Positions 44,004 through 51,454 of a stretch of 64,000 nucleotides of DNA are shown in pieces. This DNA comes from Xylanibacter ruminicola (lineage in GTDB: Bacteria; Bacteroidota; Bacteroidia; Bacteroidales; Bacteroidaceae), in NCBI GenBank assembly GCA_015060625.1, contig SUYC01000001.1, forward strand, positions 186,001-250,000, in the 5' to 3' direction. Every line of letters begins with the position of its first letter. The first letter of the stretch is position 1. The translations under genes and the position numbers were made by a program. The notes beneath the pieces are model-generated. The model had not been told where the DNA came from. It searched no databases and was given only the letters and a program-made list of their open reading frames with translations.

Positions 44004-44270
44004 ACGGTCCGGAGGAGAAATACCGGGCCAGTAAAGAAGCATTTGCTATTATTTCGCGTTAAGCCAATATGCCTAGGAAACAAATTGGGATAAGAAACGT
44101 ACAGAAGTAATAGACTTTGTGGGGTGCAGGAAAGTGCATGCCCATTCCTCATCGATATAGCAATGTATTCACGCCAATAGGCGTGGTGCATTCTTATAGG
44201 TGAGGATGGGGCCCAATTCCTAGGCATACCCCAGCTTAACGCATAAGAGGCATCACGCTTTCTTTATGCG
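44004..44270 (+). ncRNA. large structured leader RNA of the methylase-nuclease module
   Basis: About 265 nt without a supported frame. Hand-paired helices are GGTCCGG/CCGGGCC (44006-44012 with 44023-44029); GCGTTAAGC/GCTTAACGC (44056-44064 with 44234-44242); ATGCCTAGG/CCTAGGCAT (44069-44077 with 44219-44227); AATTGGG/CCCAATT (44083-44089 with 44212-44218); CCCAT-T-CCTCATC/GGTGAGGATGGG (44141-44153 with 44199-44210); CACGCC/GGCGTG (44170-44175 with 44180-44185); and GTGCA/TGCAT (44124-44128 with 44135-44139). The nested order makes one continuous arm. I match it to no known family. It is either a cis-acting leader or an independent RNA. Confidence 0.6.
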
Positions 44271-44276
44271 TAAAAG

Positions 44277-44321
44277 CGATTGATAGTCAGATGCCAGTAA
44301 TGACTAAGAAACTATCAATCG
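44277..44321 (+). promoter_or_regulatory. inverted repeat just before the methylase start
   Basis: CGATTGATAGT (44277-44287) and ACTATCAATCG (44311-44321) are perfect 11-bp arms around 23 nt, ending 4 nt before the ATG. It could be a protein operator or an RNA hairpin controlling translation. Confidence 0.6.
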
Positions 44322-44325
44322 AACA

Positions 44326-45447
44326 ATGGCAAATAATAGCAATTTGGGTGCAGCCAAGGCTGCTAAAAATGATGAATTTTACACGCAGTATGCGGATATT
44401 CAGAAGGAGATTAATGCCTATCTGGAATACAATCCTGATACATTTCGGAACAAAACTGTCTTACTGCCCTGCGATGATCCGGAATGGAGTAACTTCACCC
44501 GCTTTTTTGCACAGAACTTTGAGCGGCTGGGGTTGAAACGACTCATCAGTACCAGCTATGCTGTGGAAAGTAAGAAGTATAAGAACTATCAACCATCGCT
44601 TTTTGAGACAGAGAGCCCGATGTTTGATATTGACAAGACTCGAATCAAGGGAAAAATATTCGAGTTGACGCATGATACCAATCAGAATGGACGAATAGAT
44701 ATTGACGACCTGGAATGGCACTATCTTGAGGGAGATGGTGACTTCCGCAGCAAAGAGGTTTGCAAGTTGAGAGATGAGGCGGACATCATCGTCACAAATC
44801 CGCCATTCTCGCTGTTTAGAGAGTTTGTGACATGGATTGTCGATGCAGGAAAACAGTATCTCATAATTGGGAATATCAATGCAACACATTATAAAGATAT
44901 TTTTCCCCTGATTAGAGATAATAAGATGTGGCTGGGAAGTTCGTATTTTAATGGTGGAGCTGCATTCTTTATAGCTGACGCCTCCTTATATGACCCTAGC
45001 AAAATGTCGAATCAGAAAAACGCTTTTTTTCAAAACGGACAATTTCTTTGGAGGGTGAATGGAGTAAGATGGTTTACTAATCTTGACCATGGCCGACGTC
45101 ATGAACCATTGAGGCTAATGACGATGAAAGATAATCTTCGCTACGGAAAAAATAAAACACTGAGGGAACGGGGATATGTACACTACGATAACTATGATGC
45201 TATTGACATTCCTTCAATAGAATGTATTCCCTCCGATTATCAAGGTGATATGGGAGTCCCTGATTCCATTTTGGAAAAGTACTGTCCTGAACAATTTGAG
45301 ATTATCGGACTTGGAGCAGGCGACCTTGCTAAAGAAATTGGTATTACCAAAAATTATCGGGGACGTTCTGATTTGGCCTTTACCGACCCTCTAACAAACA
45401 AACCTTCATGTCCCTATTCAAGAATATTAATCCGCAAAAAACAATAA
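44326..45447 (+). CDS. EcoRI-family adenine-specific DNA methyltransferase
   Basis: Predicted N6-adenine methylase of 373 residues. The start [20 protein letters not shown] fits the family. The catalytic motif is [14 protein letters not shown] near 161 (N-P-P-F, motif IV), followed by an L-I-I-G-N-I-N-A-T segment near 185. EcoRI methylase protects GAATTC, but the recognition sequence of this protein cannot be read from its sequence. No EcoRI-like nuclease is present; the next gene, 5 nt downstream, is a DUF262-HNH protein. The C-terminus I-R-K-K-Q looks complete. Confidence 0.88.
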   Translation: MANNSNLGAAKAAKNDEFYTQYADIQKEINAYLEYNPDTFRNKTVLLPCDDPEWSNFTRFFAQNFERLGLKRLISTSYAVESKKYKNYQPSLFETESPMFDIDKTRIKGKIFELTHDTNQNGRIDIDDLEWHYLEGDGDFRSKEVCKLRDEADIIVTNPPFSLFREFVTWIVDAGKQYLIIGNINATHYKDIFPLIRDNKMWLGSSYFNGGAAFFIADASLYDPSKMSNQKNAFFQNGQFLWRVNGVRWFTNLDHGRRHEPLRLMTMKDNLRYGKNKTLRERGYVHYDNYDAIDIPSIECIPSDYQGDMGVPDSILEKYCPEQFEIIGLGAGDLAKEIGITKNYRGRSDLAFTDPLTNKPSCPYSRILIRKKQ

Positions 45448-45452
45448 CAGAT

Positions 45453-46625
45453 ATGAAACCTACACTTATTACAGATTGGACCATTGGTGACATTTGCATA
45501 GGATTCCAGTACAACGAATATGAAGGAAAGGGCCTTTATGGCCTTTCGGGCAGACTGACTATTCAGCCTGAGTTTCAGCGCCATTACCTCTATGCTGAAA
45601 ATGGTGGCAAAAAGGAAGTTGATGTCATCCAGTCAGTACGCAATGGATATCCCTTAGGATTGATATATTTCTCAAAAGTAGGCGATGATCGTTACGAAGT
45701 ACTTGACGGCCAGCAACGCATTACATCATTAGGCCGTTTTATCACAGAGAAGTTTGCTTGGATAGATGCCGACGGACGGCCTTGGTACTTTACTTCGTTG
45801 AATCCAGAGGAACAAACGAAGTTCTTAAATACCAAACTTCTAATCTATGTTTGCGAGGGTACGGAGAAGGAAATCAAAGACTGGTTCCGCACTATCAACA
45901 TCGTGGGTATTCCGCTGAATCAGCAAGAGACGCTCAACGCTGTGTATAGCGGTCCGTTTGTAACCTTGGCAAAGGAAGAATTTAGCAATTCGAATAATAC
46001 GAGCATTAACAAATGGAGCTGTTTTATTCCAGGCACGGCTAAACGCCAGGACTATCTCGCAGCTGCACTCGAATGGGTGAGTCGTGGTCATGTAGAAGAT
46101 TACATGTCGGCTCATCGTTACGACACAAATATAATAGAGCTCAAAGCCTATTTTACGTCAGTTATCGATTGGATCACATCCGTTTTCGATTTCACTCCAG
46201 AAAAGGAAATGTGTGGTTTGAAATGGGGCGAACTTTATGAACGTTTCCATAAAACCGCCTACAATCCAACTATGATTGCTGCAAAGGTAAAGGAACTCTA
46301 CGAGAGTTTTTATGTGAAAGACAAGAAAGGCATCTATGAGTATGTGCTTGATGGTTGCCAAAACACCAAACTGCTGAACGTGCGAGTATTCGACGAACCA
46401 ACGAAAAAAGCTGTATATGCTCAGCAGACGAAAGCTGCTAAAGAAAAAGGGGAGAGCAACTGTCCGCTTTGTGCTATTGGTCACGATGCAAATCATACCA
46501 AGATCTGGGACTTGAAAGACATGGATGCCGACCATGTGACAGCATGGAGTAAAGGTGGGGCTACTGATCTTAGTAACTGTCAAATGCTCTGCAAAACTCA
46601 TAACAGAGCAAAAGGAAATAGATGA
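45453..46625 (+). CDS. DUF262 (ParB-like) protein with C-terminal HNH nuclease domain
   Basis: 390 residues from the ATG at 45453; the frame open from 45408 overlaps the methylase and is not needed. The DUF262 domain (about 1-230) has F-Q-R-H-Y-L near 37 and the hallmark [10 protein letters not shown] near 83, a motif linked to NTP hydrolysis in GmrSD and SspE. The C-terminal HNH domain has C-P-L-C near 338, M-D-A-D-H-V-T-A-W near 357 and [11 protein letters not shown] near 374-384, with a complete set of Cys and His. GmrD-like DUF1524 is not present. A nuclease role, in defence together with the methylase, is inferred. Confidence 0.85.
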   Translation: MKPTLITDWTIGDICIGFQYNEYEGKGLYGLSGRLTIQPEFQRHYLYAENGGKKEVDVIQSVRNGYPLGLIYFSKVGDDRYEVLDGQQRITSLGRFITEKFAWIDADGRPWYFTSLNPEEQTKFLNTKLLIYVCEGTEKEIKDWFRTINIVGIPLNQQETLNAVYSGPFVTLAKEEFSNSNNTSINKWSCFIPGTAKRQDYLAAALEWVSRGHVEDYMSAHRYDTNIIELKAYFTSVIDWITSVFDFTPEKEMCGLKWGELYERFHKTAYNPTMIAAKVKELYESFYVKDKKGIYEYVLDGCQNTKLLNVRVFDEPTKKAVYAQQTKAAKEKGESNCPLCAIGHDANHTKIWDLKDMDADHVTAWSKGGATDLSNCQMLCKTHNRAKGNR

Positions 46626-46626
46626 A

Positions 46627-46761
46627 ATCTTATATTTTTCTGGCGCGGGGGGGAGAGTGCTTGAAATTGCAAAAGAGTATCGTGAGAAATTACTCCATCA
46701 GTGGAGTCTCTTTAAAGAGGGTAAGCGTATTAAAATAATAACTGTAAGAAAAAAGAAATAG
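46627..46761 (+). pseudogene. C-terminal remnant of a DUF4160-like protein
   Basis: The frame after the nuclease gene reads R-V-L-E-I-A-K-E-Y-R-E-K-L-L-H-Q-W and ends I-T-V-R-K-K-K. This resembles the last helix of DUF4160 proteins (V-L-E-W-x-x-x-H-x-E-E-L-L-x-x-W), which commonly precede DUF2442 genes as here. No start and no N-terminal part exist; a run of seven G at 46647-46653 marks the junction. It may be a truncated gene, or the run may hide a sequencing error. Confidence 0.5.
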
Positions 46762-46764
46762 CAT

Positions 46765-47043
46765 ATGTATAAGAAAGAAGGTTATTGGGATGTAAAACCA
46801 AAGATCAGAAGTCTCTCGTTCCCCAAACGAGGCAAGTTTCAGGTCGATCTTCAGGATGGCCGTTCGGTGGTGATGCCTATTTCTGCATTTCCCTCACTCA
46901 AAAAGGTTCCTACGAAAGAACGTAATAAATGGTATTTGATGGGGGGTGGTGTTACATGGGATTCATGCCCAGAAGTTATCCATATTGAGCAAATTCTTGG
47001 TAACTATGCCAACTACGCCCACGAGTCAAGCGCATTAAAGTAA
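46765..47043 (+). CDS. DUF2442-family protein
   Basis: 92 residues. The core V-D-L-Q-D-G-R-S-V-V-M-P-I-S-A-F-P-S-L near 30-48 and W-Y-L-M-G-G-G-V-T-W near 63 match DUF2442. The family is often found beside DUF4160, and the pair behaves like a toxin-antitoxin unit in arrangement only; no activity is proven. Its presumed partner upstream is only a remnant. The terminator begins at its stop codon. Confidence 0.8.
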   Translation: MYKKEGYWDVKPKIRSLSFPKRGKFQVDLQDGRSVVMPISAFPSLKKVPTKERNKWYLMGGGVTWDSCPEVIHIEQILGNYANYAHESSALK

Positions 47044-47084
47044 ATAATATATCCCCTCGAAATTGAGGGGGTATATTATTTACT
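47041..47084. terminator. strong bidirectional terminator after DUF2442
   Basis: 18-bp stem (47041-47058 with 47065-47082, one G-T pair) with loop GAAATT. The first arm starts with the TAA stop of the DUF2442 gene. Confidence 0.9.
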
Positions 47085-47094
47085 TTCTTTATAT

Positions 47095-47283
47095 TTGCTG
47101 CGATTTTGGAACTTTGTATCTTGCTCGAACGAGAATGATGCTGTGGAGGGCAGTGAGGCTGAGAAGAAGTATTTTTCGCAGTGGAACCCATGCGAGGCTC
47201 TGACAGCTCTGCAAGAGTATGTGGAGAATGTGACCAACCCCAAATCCAAGATTTTTATCCGCGTGGAGGACCGTAGTACCTGA
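47095..47283 (+). pseudogene. N-terminal fragment of a HAD-type lipoprotein
   Basis: 62 residues from a TTG; F-V-S-C-S-N-E-N-D looks like the end of a lipoprotein signal. The rest (F-S-Q-W-N-P-C-E-A-L-T-A-L-Q-E-Y-V-E-N-V-T) resembles the start of Bacteroidota haloacid-dehalogenase-like lipoproteins, which then continue with the D-x-D-G-T motif. Here the frame stops just before that motif. The signal-peptide start is also missing. It is debris of a larger gene. Confidence 0.55.
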
Positions 47284-47366
47284 ATAAGGTTTACGTGGTT
47301 CGATATCCTTATCCCGAGGGCTGGCAAGAAAAAACTCAATCTTTTATTATTAATTCACGAATTTGT
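47284..47366. other. short stretch between the HAD remnant and the next promoter
   Basis: An open frame N-K-V-Y-V-V-R-Y-P-Y-P-E-G-W-Q-E-K-T looks coding-like but has no start and is not recognised. No other feature seen. Confidence 0.3.
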
Positions 47367-47397
47367 TTTGGAGTTACAAATATAATTCGTATCTTTG
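47367..47397 (+). promoter_or_regulatory. strong promoter of the second structured RNA
   Basis: TTTG (47367-47370) and TATCTTTG (47390-47397) with exact 19-nt spacing. Confidence 0.85.
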
Positions 47398-47400
47398 CAA

Positions 47401-47580
47401 CGCTCTTGTATGAGAGCTAAATGATATTATTGCTCAAATTCTCTACCGAACTTCCACCTCGACAAAGAAAAGAGCATATAACACATCCGAAGAGCTGCGC
47501 TTAAGCGTAGACTCCTCCAAGGATGTGTATGGTTGTGGAAGGCCAGGTAGAGAATTGGATGGAAGCTACGCTTTTTTCTG
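47401..47580 (+). ncRNA. structured RNA of unknown family upstream of the 177-residue gene
   Basis: The transcript would begin with hairpin GCTCT/AGAGC (47402-47406 with 47413-47417). Then a long rod follows: AATTCTCTACC/GGTAGAGAATT (47437-47447 with 47546-47556), CTTCCAC/GTGGAAG (47451-47457 with 47535-47541), a large one-sided loop, ACACATCC/GGATGTGT (47481-47488 with 47521-47528) and the tip CTGCGC/GCGTAG (47495-47500 with 47505-47510). The end CTACGC plus six T (47566-47577) can pair instead with AAGCGTAG of the tip. The rod with central bulge recalls 6S RNA in outline, but I cannot assign it. Confidence 0.6.
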
Positions 47581-47639
47581 TTCAGATTTGAGCGCTGGCT
47601 GAAAAGTTGAACAAAAAACATTGATGTAAAGATACTCAT

Positions 47640-48173
47640 ATGGAACCAATAACATCAAACTGGAAAACCGGTGACATCGTTACTCTTCAGCGTGCTGAAA
47701 AGACGCTGAAAACTACAGATAATTCATTTTTTAAGGAGTTTGTAAATTCGCACTACGTATGTGTTCGTGAAGCATCTAAGGGTGAGCGAGGCATATTGGT
47801 GAAAGTGCTCGGCAAAGCGCCTGATAGCTCATTAGAGATTATTGAAGATAGACCTTTTGCAAAAGATGGCGTTGATCAAATGTTTGATAATGTCACTTAT
47901 TATAGTTATCCTTTTGCTAAAGCCATCGAGATAGAAGAGGTGCTCAGTATTATCCGCCATAACCCAGAGCTATTAAATGTATTCGAATCGATTTCGATGC
48001 ATATCGATACCGAGGCCACATTCTGGGTTAGAGAAACAACACGCAATATGCTGTTTATGAAACAACTGCAATTTTTTGATGCCAGTCAAAGTCTGACCTG
48101 TGTCGCTAAAGAAAACAAAGCACACTACCGACTATCGATAGTGTACTACTATAATTCCGAATTAGTTTGGTGA
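47640..48173 (+). CDS. orphan protein of unknown function, 177 residues
   Basis: I do not recognise it. Soluble, starting MEPITSNWKTGDIVTLQRAE, which reads like the small beta-barrel entry of proteins that bind nucleic acid or act as adaptors, then helices with V-L-S-I-I-R-H-N-P-E-L-L-N-V. A possible -7 element CAGATTTG lies at 47583-47590. It sits downstream of the structured RNA and 2 nt from the convergent phosphatase gene. Confidence 0.65.
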   Translation: MEPITSNWKTGDIVTLQRAEKTLKTTDNSFFKEFVNSHYVCVREASKGERGILVKVLGKAPDSSLEIIEDRPFAKDGVDQMFDNVTYYSYPFAKAIEIEEVLSIIRHNPELLNVFESISMHIDTEATFWVRETTRNMLFMKQLQFFDASQSLTCVAKENKAHYRLSIVYYYNSELVW

Positions 48174-48175
48174 TT

Positions 48176-48634
48176 TTATTCCTCAAGCAACGCCTGGCAG
48201 CCTTCGATAACATCCTGCCAGGTGGCTTCGAAATCGCCGGTGTACCATGGGTCGCTCACATCTTCACCATAGCGGTTGGAACTGGGAGCGATGAGGTCGA
48301 GTAGCTTCACAATCTTGCCTTCGGGATCGCCACCACAGATGCGGGTCATATTGCGGATGTTGGCCGAGTCCATACCTATCAGCAGGTCGTAACGCTGATA
48401 ATCGGCGCGCGTCATCTGGCGGGCAGCATGGCCCTGGCAGCCAATGCCGTGCTCGGCCAGCTTGCGGCGGGCTGGGGGATAGACGGGATTGCCAATCTCC
48501 TCGGTAGAGGTGGCTGCTGAGGCTATCGCATACTGCTGATCCTTGCCTGCCTCGTGCACCAGATATTTCATCACGTATTCTGCCATCGGACTGCGACAAA
48601 TGTTGCCGTGGCAAACAAATAATATTTTCTTCAT
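48176..48634 (-). CDS. low-molecular-weight protein tyrosine phosphatase
   Basis: 152 residues. The catalytic P-loop V-C-H-G-N-I-C-R-S-P is at about 7-16 (C8, R14), and the general-acid loop D-P-W-Y-T-G-D-F is near 127. Family members in bacteria act on protein Tyr-P, often in capsule control, or on arginine phosphate. No tyrosine kinase gene is close. It follows rho on the same strand but behind a terminator. Confidence 0.93.
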   Translation of the reverse strand: MKKILFVCHGNICRSPMAEYVMKYLVHEAGKDQQYAIASAATSTEEIGNPVYPPARRKLAEHGIGCQGHAARQMTRADYQRYDLLIGMDSANIRNMTRICGGDPEGKIVKLLDLIAPSSNRYGEDVSDPWYTGDFEATWQDVIEGCQALLEE

Positions 48635-48662
48635 TGCGTCATCTATAATAGGAAAAAGAAGA

Positions 48663-48686
48663 ATGCCTCTCAGTTACGAGAGGCAT
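48663..48686 (-). terminator. terminator of rho
   Basis: Nine-bp perfect stem ATGCCTCTC/GAGAGGCAT (48663-48671 with 48678-48686), followed on the minus strand by TTCTTCTTTTT. Confidence 0.85.
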
Positions 48687-48696
48687 CCGTTATATT

Positions 48697-50658
48697 TTAG
48701 CCGTTCATCGATAGGAGGAACTCCTCGTTGGTACGAGTGGTTACTAATCGGTCGCGAACGGTGCTCATGGCTTCGATAGGATTCATATCGGCTATGAACT
48801 TACGCATAATCCACATGCGGTTGAGTGTGGTGTCATCAAGCAGCAGATCGTCGCGGCGAGTAGATGACAGCACGATGTCGATAGCTGGGAAGATGCGCTT
48901 GTTGGCCAGCGAACGGTTGAGCTGGATTTCAGAGTTACCTGTACCCTTGAACTCCTCGAAGATAACCTCGTCCATCTTCGAACCGGTATCAACCAGAGCA
49001 GTGGCAATAATGGTGAGCGAACCGCCACCCTCGATGTTACGGGCAGCACCGAAGAAACGCTTAGGCTTCTGCAGGGCATTACTATCCACACCACCGGTAA
49101 GAATTTTACCTGAGGTAGGTGCTACAGTGTTGTAAGCACGAGCCAATCGGGTGATTGAGTCAAGGAAGATGACTACGTCGTGACCGCACTCTACCATGCG
49201 CTTGGCCTTTTCGAGTACGATACCGGCAATCTTCACGTGGCGCTCGGCTGGCTCGTCGAAGGTTGAGGCTATCACCTCGGCATTAACGGTGCGTGCCATA
49301 TCGGTAACCTCCTCAGGGCGCTCGTCGATGAGCAGCATCATGATATAAGCCTCGGGGTGGTTGGCGGCAATGGCGTTGGCGATATCCTTCATCAGAACGG
49401 TTTTACCGGTCTTAGGCTGAGCCACAATCAGGGCACGCTGACCTTTACCGATTGGTGAGAAGAGATCGACAATACGAACCGATGGGTTGGTGGTGGCACG
49501 ATCGCCGCAAAGGGTGAACTTCTCCTCGGGGAACAGAGGTGTGAGGTGTTCGAAGGCCACGCGGTTGCGCACCTCGTCGGGATGGCGACCATTGATGCTC
49601 TTTACATCAGTCATGGCAAAGAACTTCTCGCCCTCGTGTGGTGGGCGAACGCTGCACTCTACCACGTCGCCGGTCTTCAAACCGTAGCGCTTAATCTGCT
49701 GGGGCGATACATACACATCGTCGGGCGACGACAGGTAGTTGTAATCGCTCGAACGCAGGAAACCGTAGCCGTCGGTAAGTATCTCGAGCACGCCGTTGGC
49801 ATCAATCAGGTCGGCAAAGTCGTAGCGTGGCTGCGAACTTGGTACGGCATTGCGATTGACAATGGGCTGTTCGGTAGTAACGGGTGTTACTGGGCGATCG
49901 AACATGTCGAGTGTTGGAATGGCACTCTGGTCCTCGATGGGGATATCCAGTATGGTGATAAAGTCAGTACCATCACCTGGGTCGCCCATCCAAACACCGT
50001 TCTCGTCAACTTCGTCGGTCAGAGGGTCGGGCAGGGCCTCGTTGGTCATAGGTTCTGCTTCGGGCTCATACTCTGGCTCTGGTTCTGGCGCTGCAACCTT
50101 TGTGGCAGCCATCTTTTCGCGCAGCTGCTCGATAGCGTTGGGAGCCACCTCGTCGTCGGCATTATCGGCACCAACGGCAAACTGCGCTGCTTCGGGCACT
50201 ACAAACTCCTCGGTCTCGGCAGCGGCTTTGGCGGCAGCAGCCTCCATGGCAGCGCGTGCAGCAGCTTCTTCGGCCTCTTTCTCGGCTTTGCTCTTACGAC
50301 CGCGCTTCTTGGGTTTGGGCGCCTCTTCAGGAGCTGCAGCCTCAGGGGCAGCAGGCATATCGGCAAACAGCTGTGGCTGCTCGGCCTTTTTGCGGGTGCG
50401 ATTACTCTTTGAGTCGAGATTCTCGCCATCCTCACCATTTACGGTATAAACCTTGCTTGTATCTTTCTTTGCAATACGTGTACGCTTGCGCTTTGGCGAA
50501 TCCTCGGCAACTGTAGCGCTCTGTTCGGCTGCCTTGTCGAGTATGGCATACACCACGTCAGTAAGCTGGTCGTCGGGCGAAACCTTAATACCAAGCTCGT
50601 CGGCAATACCCACAAGCTGGGGTATATCCATAGATTCTAATTCTTCTTTTGTATACAT
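48697..50658 (-). CDS. rho: transcription termination factor Rho
   Basis: Hexameric RNA-dependent ATPase of transcription termination. 653 residues, much longer than the about 420 of E. coli. The Rho N-terminal helix domain is at 1-45 ([20 protein letters not shown]). A charged, Ala/Glu/Lys/Pro-rich insert spans about 50-280. Then the cold-shock-like RNA-binding domain ([14 protein letters not shown] near 288), Walker [12 protein letters not shown] near 413, Walker [15 protein letters not shown] near 498, and the Q/R-loop [11 protein letters not shown]. Such long inserts are a known trait of Bacteroidota Rho. Confidence 0.97.
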   Translation of the reverse strand: MYTKEELESMDIPQLVGIADELGIKVSPDDQLTDVVYAILDKAAEQSATVAEDSPKRKRTRIAKKDTSKVYTVNGEDGENLDSKSNRTRKKAEQPQLFADMPAAPEAAAPEEAPKPKKRGRKSKAEKEAEEAAARAAMEAAAAKAAAETEEFVVPEAAQFAVGADNADDEVAPNAIEQLREKMAATKVAAPEPEPEYEPEAEPMTNEALPDPLTDEVDENGVWMGDPGDGTDFITILDIPIEDQSAIPTLDMFDRPVTPVTTEQPIVNRNAVPSSQPRYDFADLIDANGVLEILTDGYGFLRSSDYNYLSSPDDVYVSPQQIKRYGLKTGDVVECSVRPPHEGEKFFAMTDVKSINGRHPDEVRNRVAFEHLTPLFPEEKFTLCGDRATTNPSVRIVDLFSPIGKGQRALIVAQPKTGKTVLMKDIANAIAANHPEAYIMMLLIDERPEEVTDMARTVNAEVIASTFDEPAERHVKIAGIVLEKAKRMVECGHDVVIFLDSITRLARAYNTVAPTSGKILTGGVDSNALQKPKRFFGAARNIEGGGSLTIIATALVDTGSKMDEVIFEEFKGTGNSEIQLNRSLANKRIFPAIDIVLSSTRRDDLLLDDTTLNRMWIMRKFIADMNPIEAMSTVRDRLVTTRTNEEFLLSMNG

Positions 50659-50746
50659 ATAATATGTACTTAAATTACTTTTTTGATTCTGAAAAGATTT
50701 TGTGGAAATGCTTCGCGAACGGAAGCACTGATTAGAAAAATCGATG

Positions 50747-50754
50747 CAAAGGTA
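50747..50754 (-). promoter_or_regulatory. -7 promoter element of rho
   Basis: TACCTTTG on the minus strand, 88 nt before the rho start, leaving a leader that could serve autoregulation. Confidence 0.6.
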
Positions 50755-50793
50755 AGCATATTTTTGCTAACTGCCAAATAATTTCGAAAAAAT

Positions 50794-50824
50794 TTTGTAT
50801 TGCACTCGACTTTTCGTATCTTTG
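50794..50824 (+). promoter_or_regulatory. promoter of engB and downstream genes
   Basis: TTTG (50794-50797) and TATCTTTG (50817-50824), 19-nt spacing, 22 nt before the ATG. Confidence 0.85.
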
Positions 50825-50845
50825 CACCCAAAATTGATATAACTT

Positions 50846-51454
50846 ATGGAAATTAAGAAAGCAGAATTTACATTAAGCGCTCCGATGGAGTCGATGTGTC
50901 CGAAGGATACCAAGCCCGAGTACGCCTTTATTGGTCGTTCGAACGTAGGCAAATCGAGCCTGATAAATATGCTCACCGGCAAGAAGAATCTGGCCAAGAC
51001 CAGTGCTACACCCGGTAAAACGCTGCTCATCAACCACTTTATTATTAATAACGAGTGGTATCTGGTGGATTTGCCAGGCTACGGATTTGCCAAGCGTTCC
51101 AAGAAAGAGGTGCAGAAACTGGAGCAGATGATTAACGGCTATATTCTGCAGCGCGAACAACTGGTAAACGTGTTTCTGCTGATCGATATACGTCTGGAGG
51201 CACAGAAAATTGACCTGGAGTTTATCGAGTGGCTGGGTACCAGCAGTGTGCCCTTTGCCATTATATTTACCAAGGCCGACAAGCTGAGCGCCAGCAAGGT
51301 GCTGCAGAACCAGAATGCCTACAAGAAGGTGCTGAGCGAAACATGGGAGGAACTGCCTCCGATATTTGTTACCTCGTCGGAAAAGAAACAAGGTCGCGAC
51401 GAAGTTCTGGATTATATTGAACAGATTAATAAGGAGTTGAAGGATAATGGCTAA
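50846..51454 (+). CDS. engB: ribosome biogenesis GTPase EngB/YsxC
   Basis: GTPase needed for late assembly of the large ribosomal subunit. 202 residues. G1 is [12 protein letters not shown] near 28-39, G2 the T-S-A-T-P-G-K-T segment, G3 V-D-L-P-G-Y-G-F, G4 F-T-K-A-D, G5 T-S-S-E-K. First gene of a co-directional run to the GNAT gene. It overlaps the ABC-F gene by 8 nt. Confidence 0.96.
   Translation: MEIKKAEFTLSAPMESMCPKDTKPEYAFIGRSNVGKSSLINMLTGKKNLAKTSATPGKTLLINHFIINNEWYLVDLPGYGFAKRSKKEVQKLEQMINGYILQREQLVNVFLLIDIRLEAQKIDLEFIEWLGTSSVPFAIIFTKADKLSASKVLQNQNAYKKVLSETWEELPPIFVTSSEKKQGRDEVLDYIEQINKELKDNG

Noticed and set aside
43949..44227. 92-residue minus-strand frame in the methylase leader
   Set aside because: It lies antisense to the paired RNA, has no signal, no family resemblance and no promoter of its own. 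Its length is explained by the GC-rich helices.
44004..44270. tmRNA, RNase P or SRP RNA identity for the methylase leader
   Set aside because: None of the hallmark motifs I know is present: no tRNA-like T-arm end, no G-A-G-G-A-A-A-G-U-C-C block, and no G-G-A-A-G-C-A-G SRP tip.
44291..44536. 81-residue plus-strand frame overlapping the methylase start
   Set aside because: It overlaps the first 200 nt of the methylase in another frame. The methylase frame has clear family motifs, so this one is a shadow.
49546..50412. 288-residue frame antisense to rho
   Set aside because: It follows from the biased composition of the Ala/Glu-rich insert of rho; the translation has no recognisable domain.
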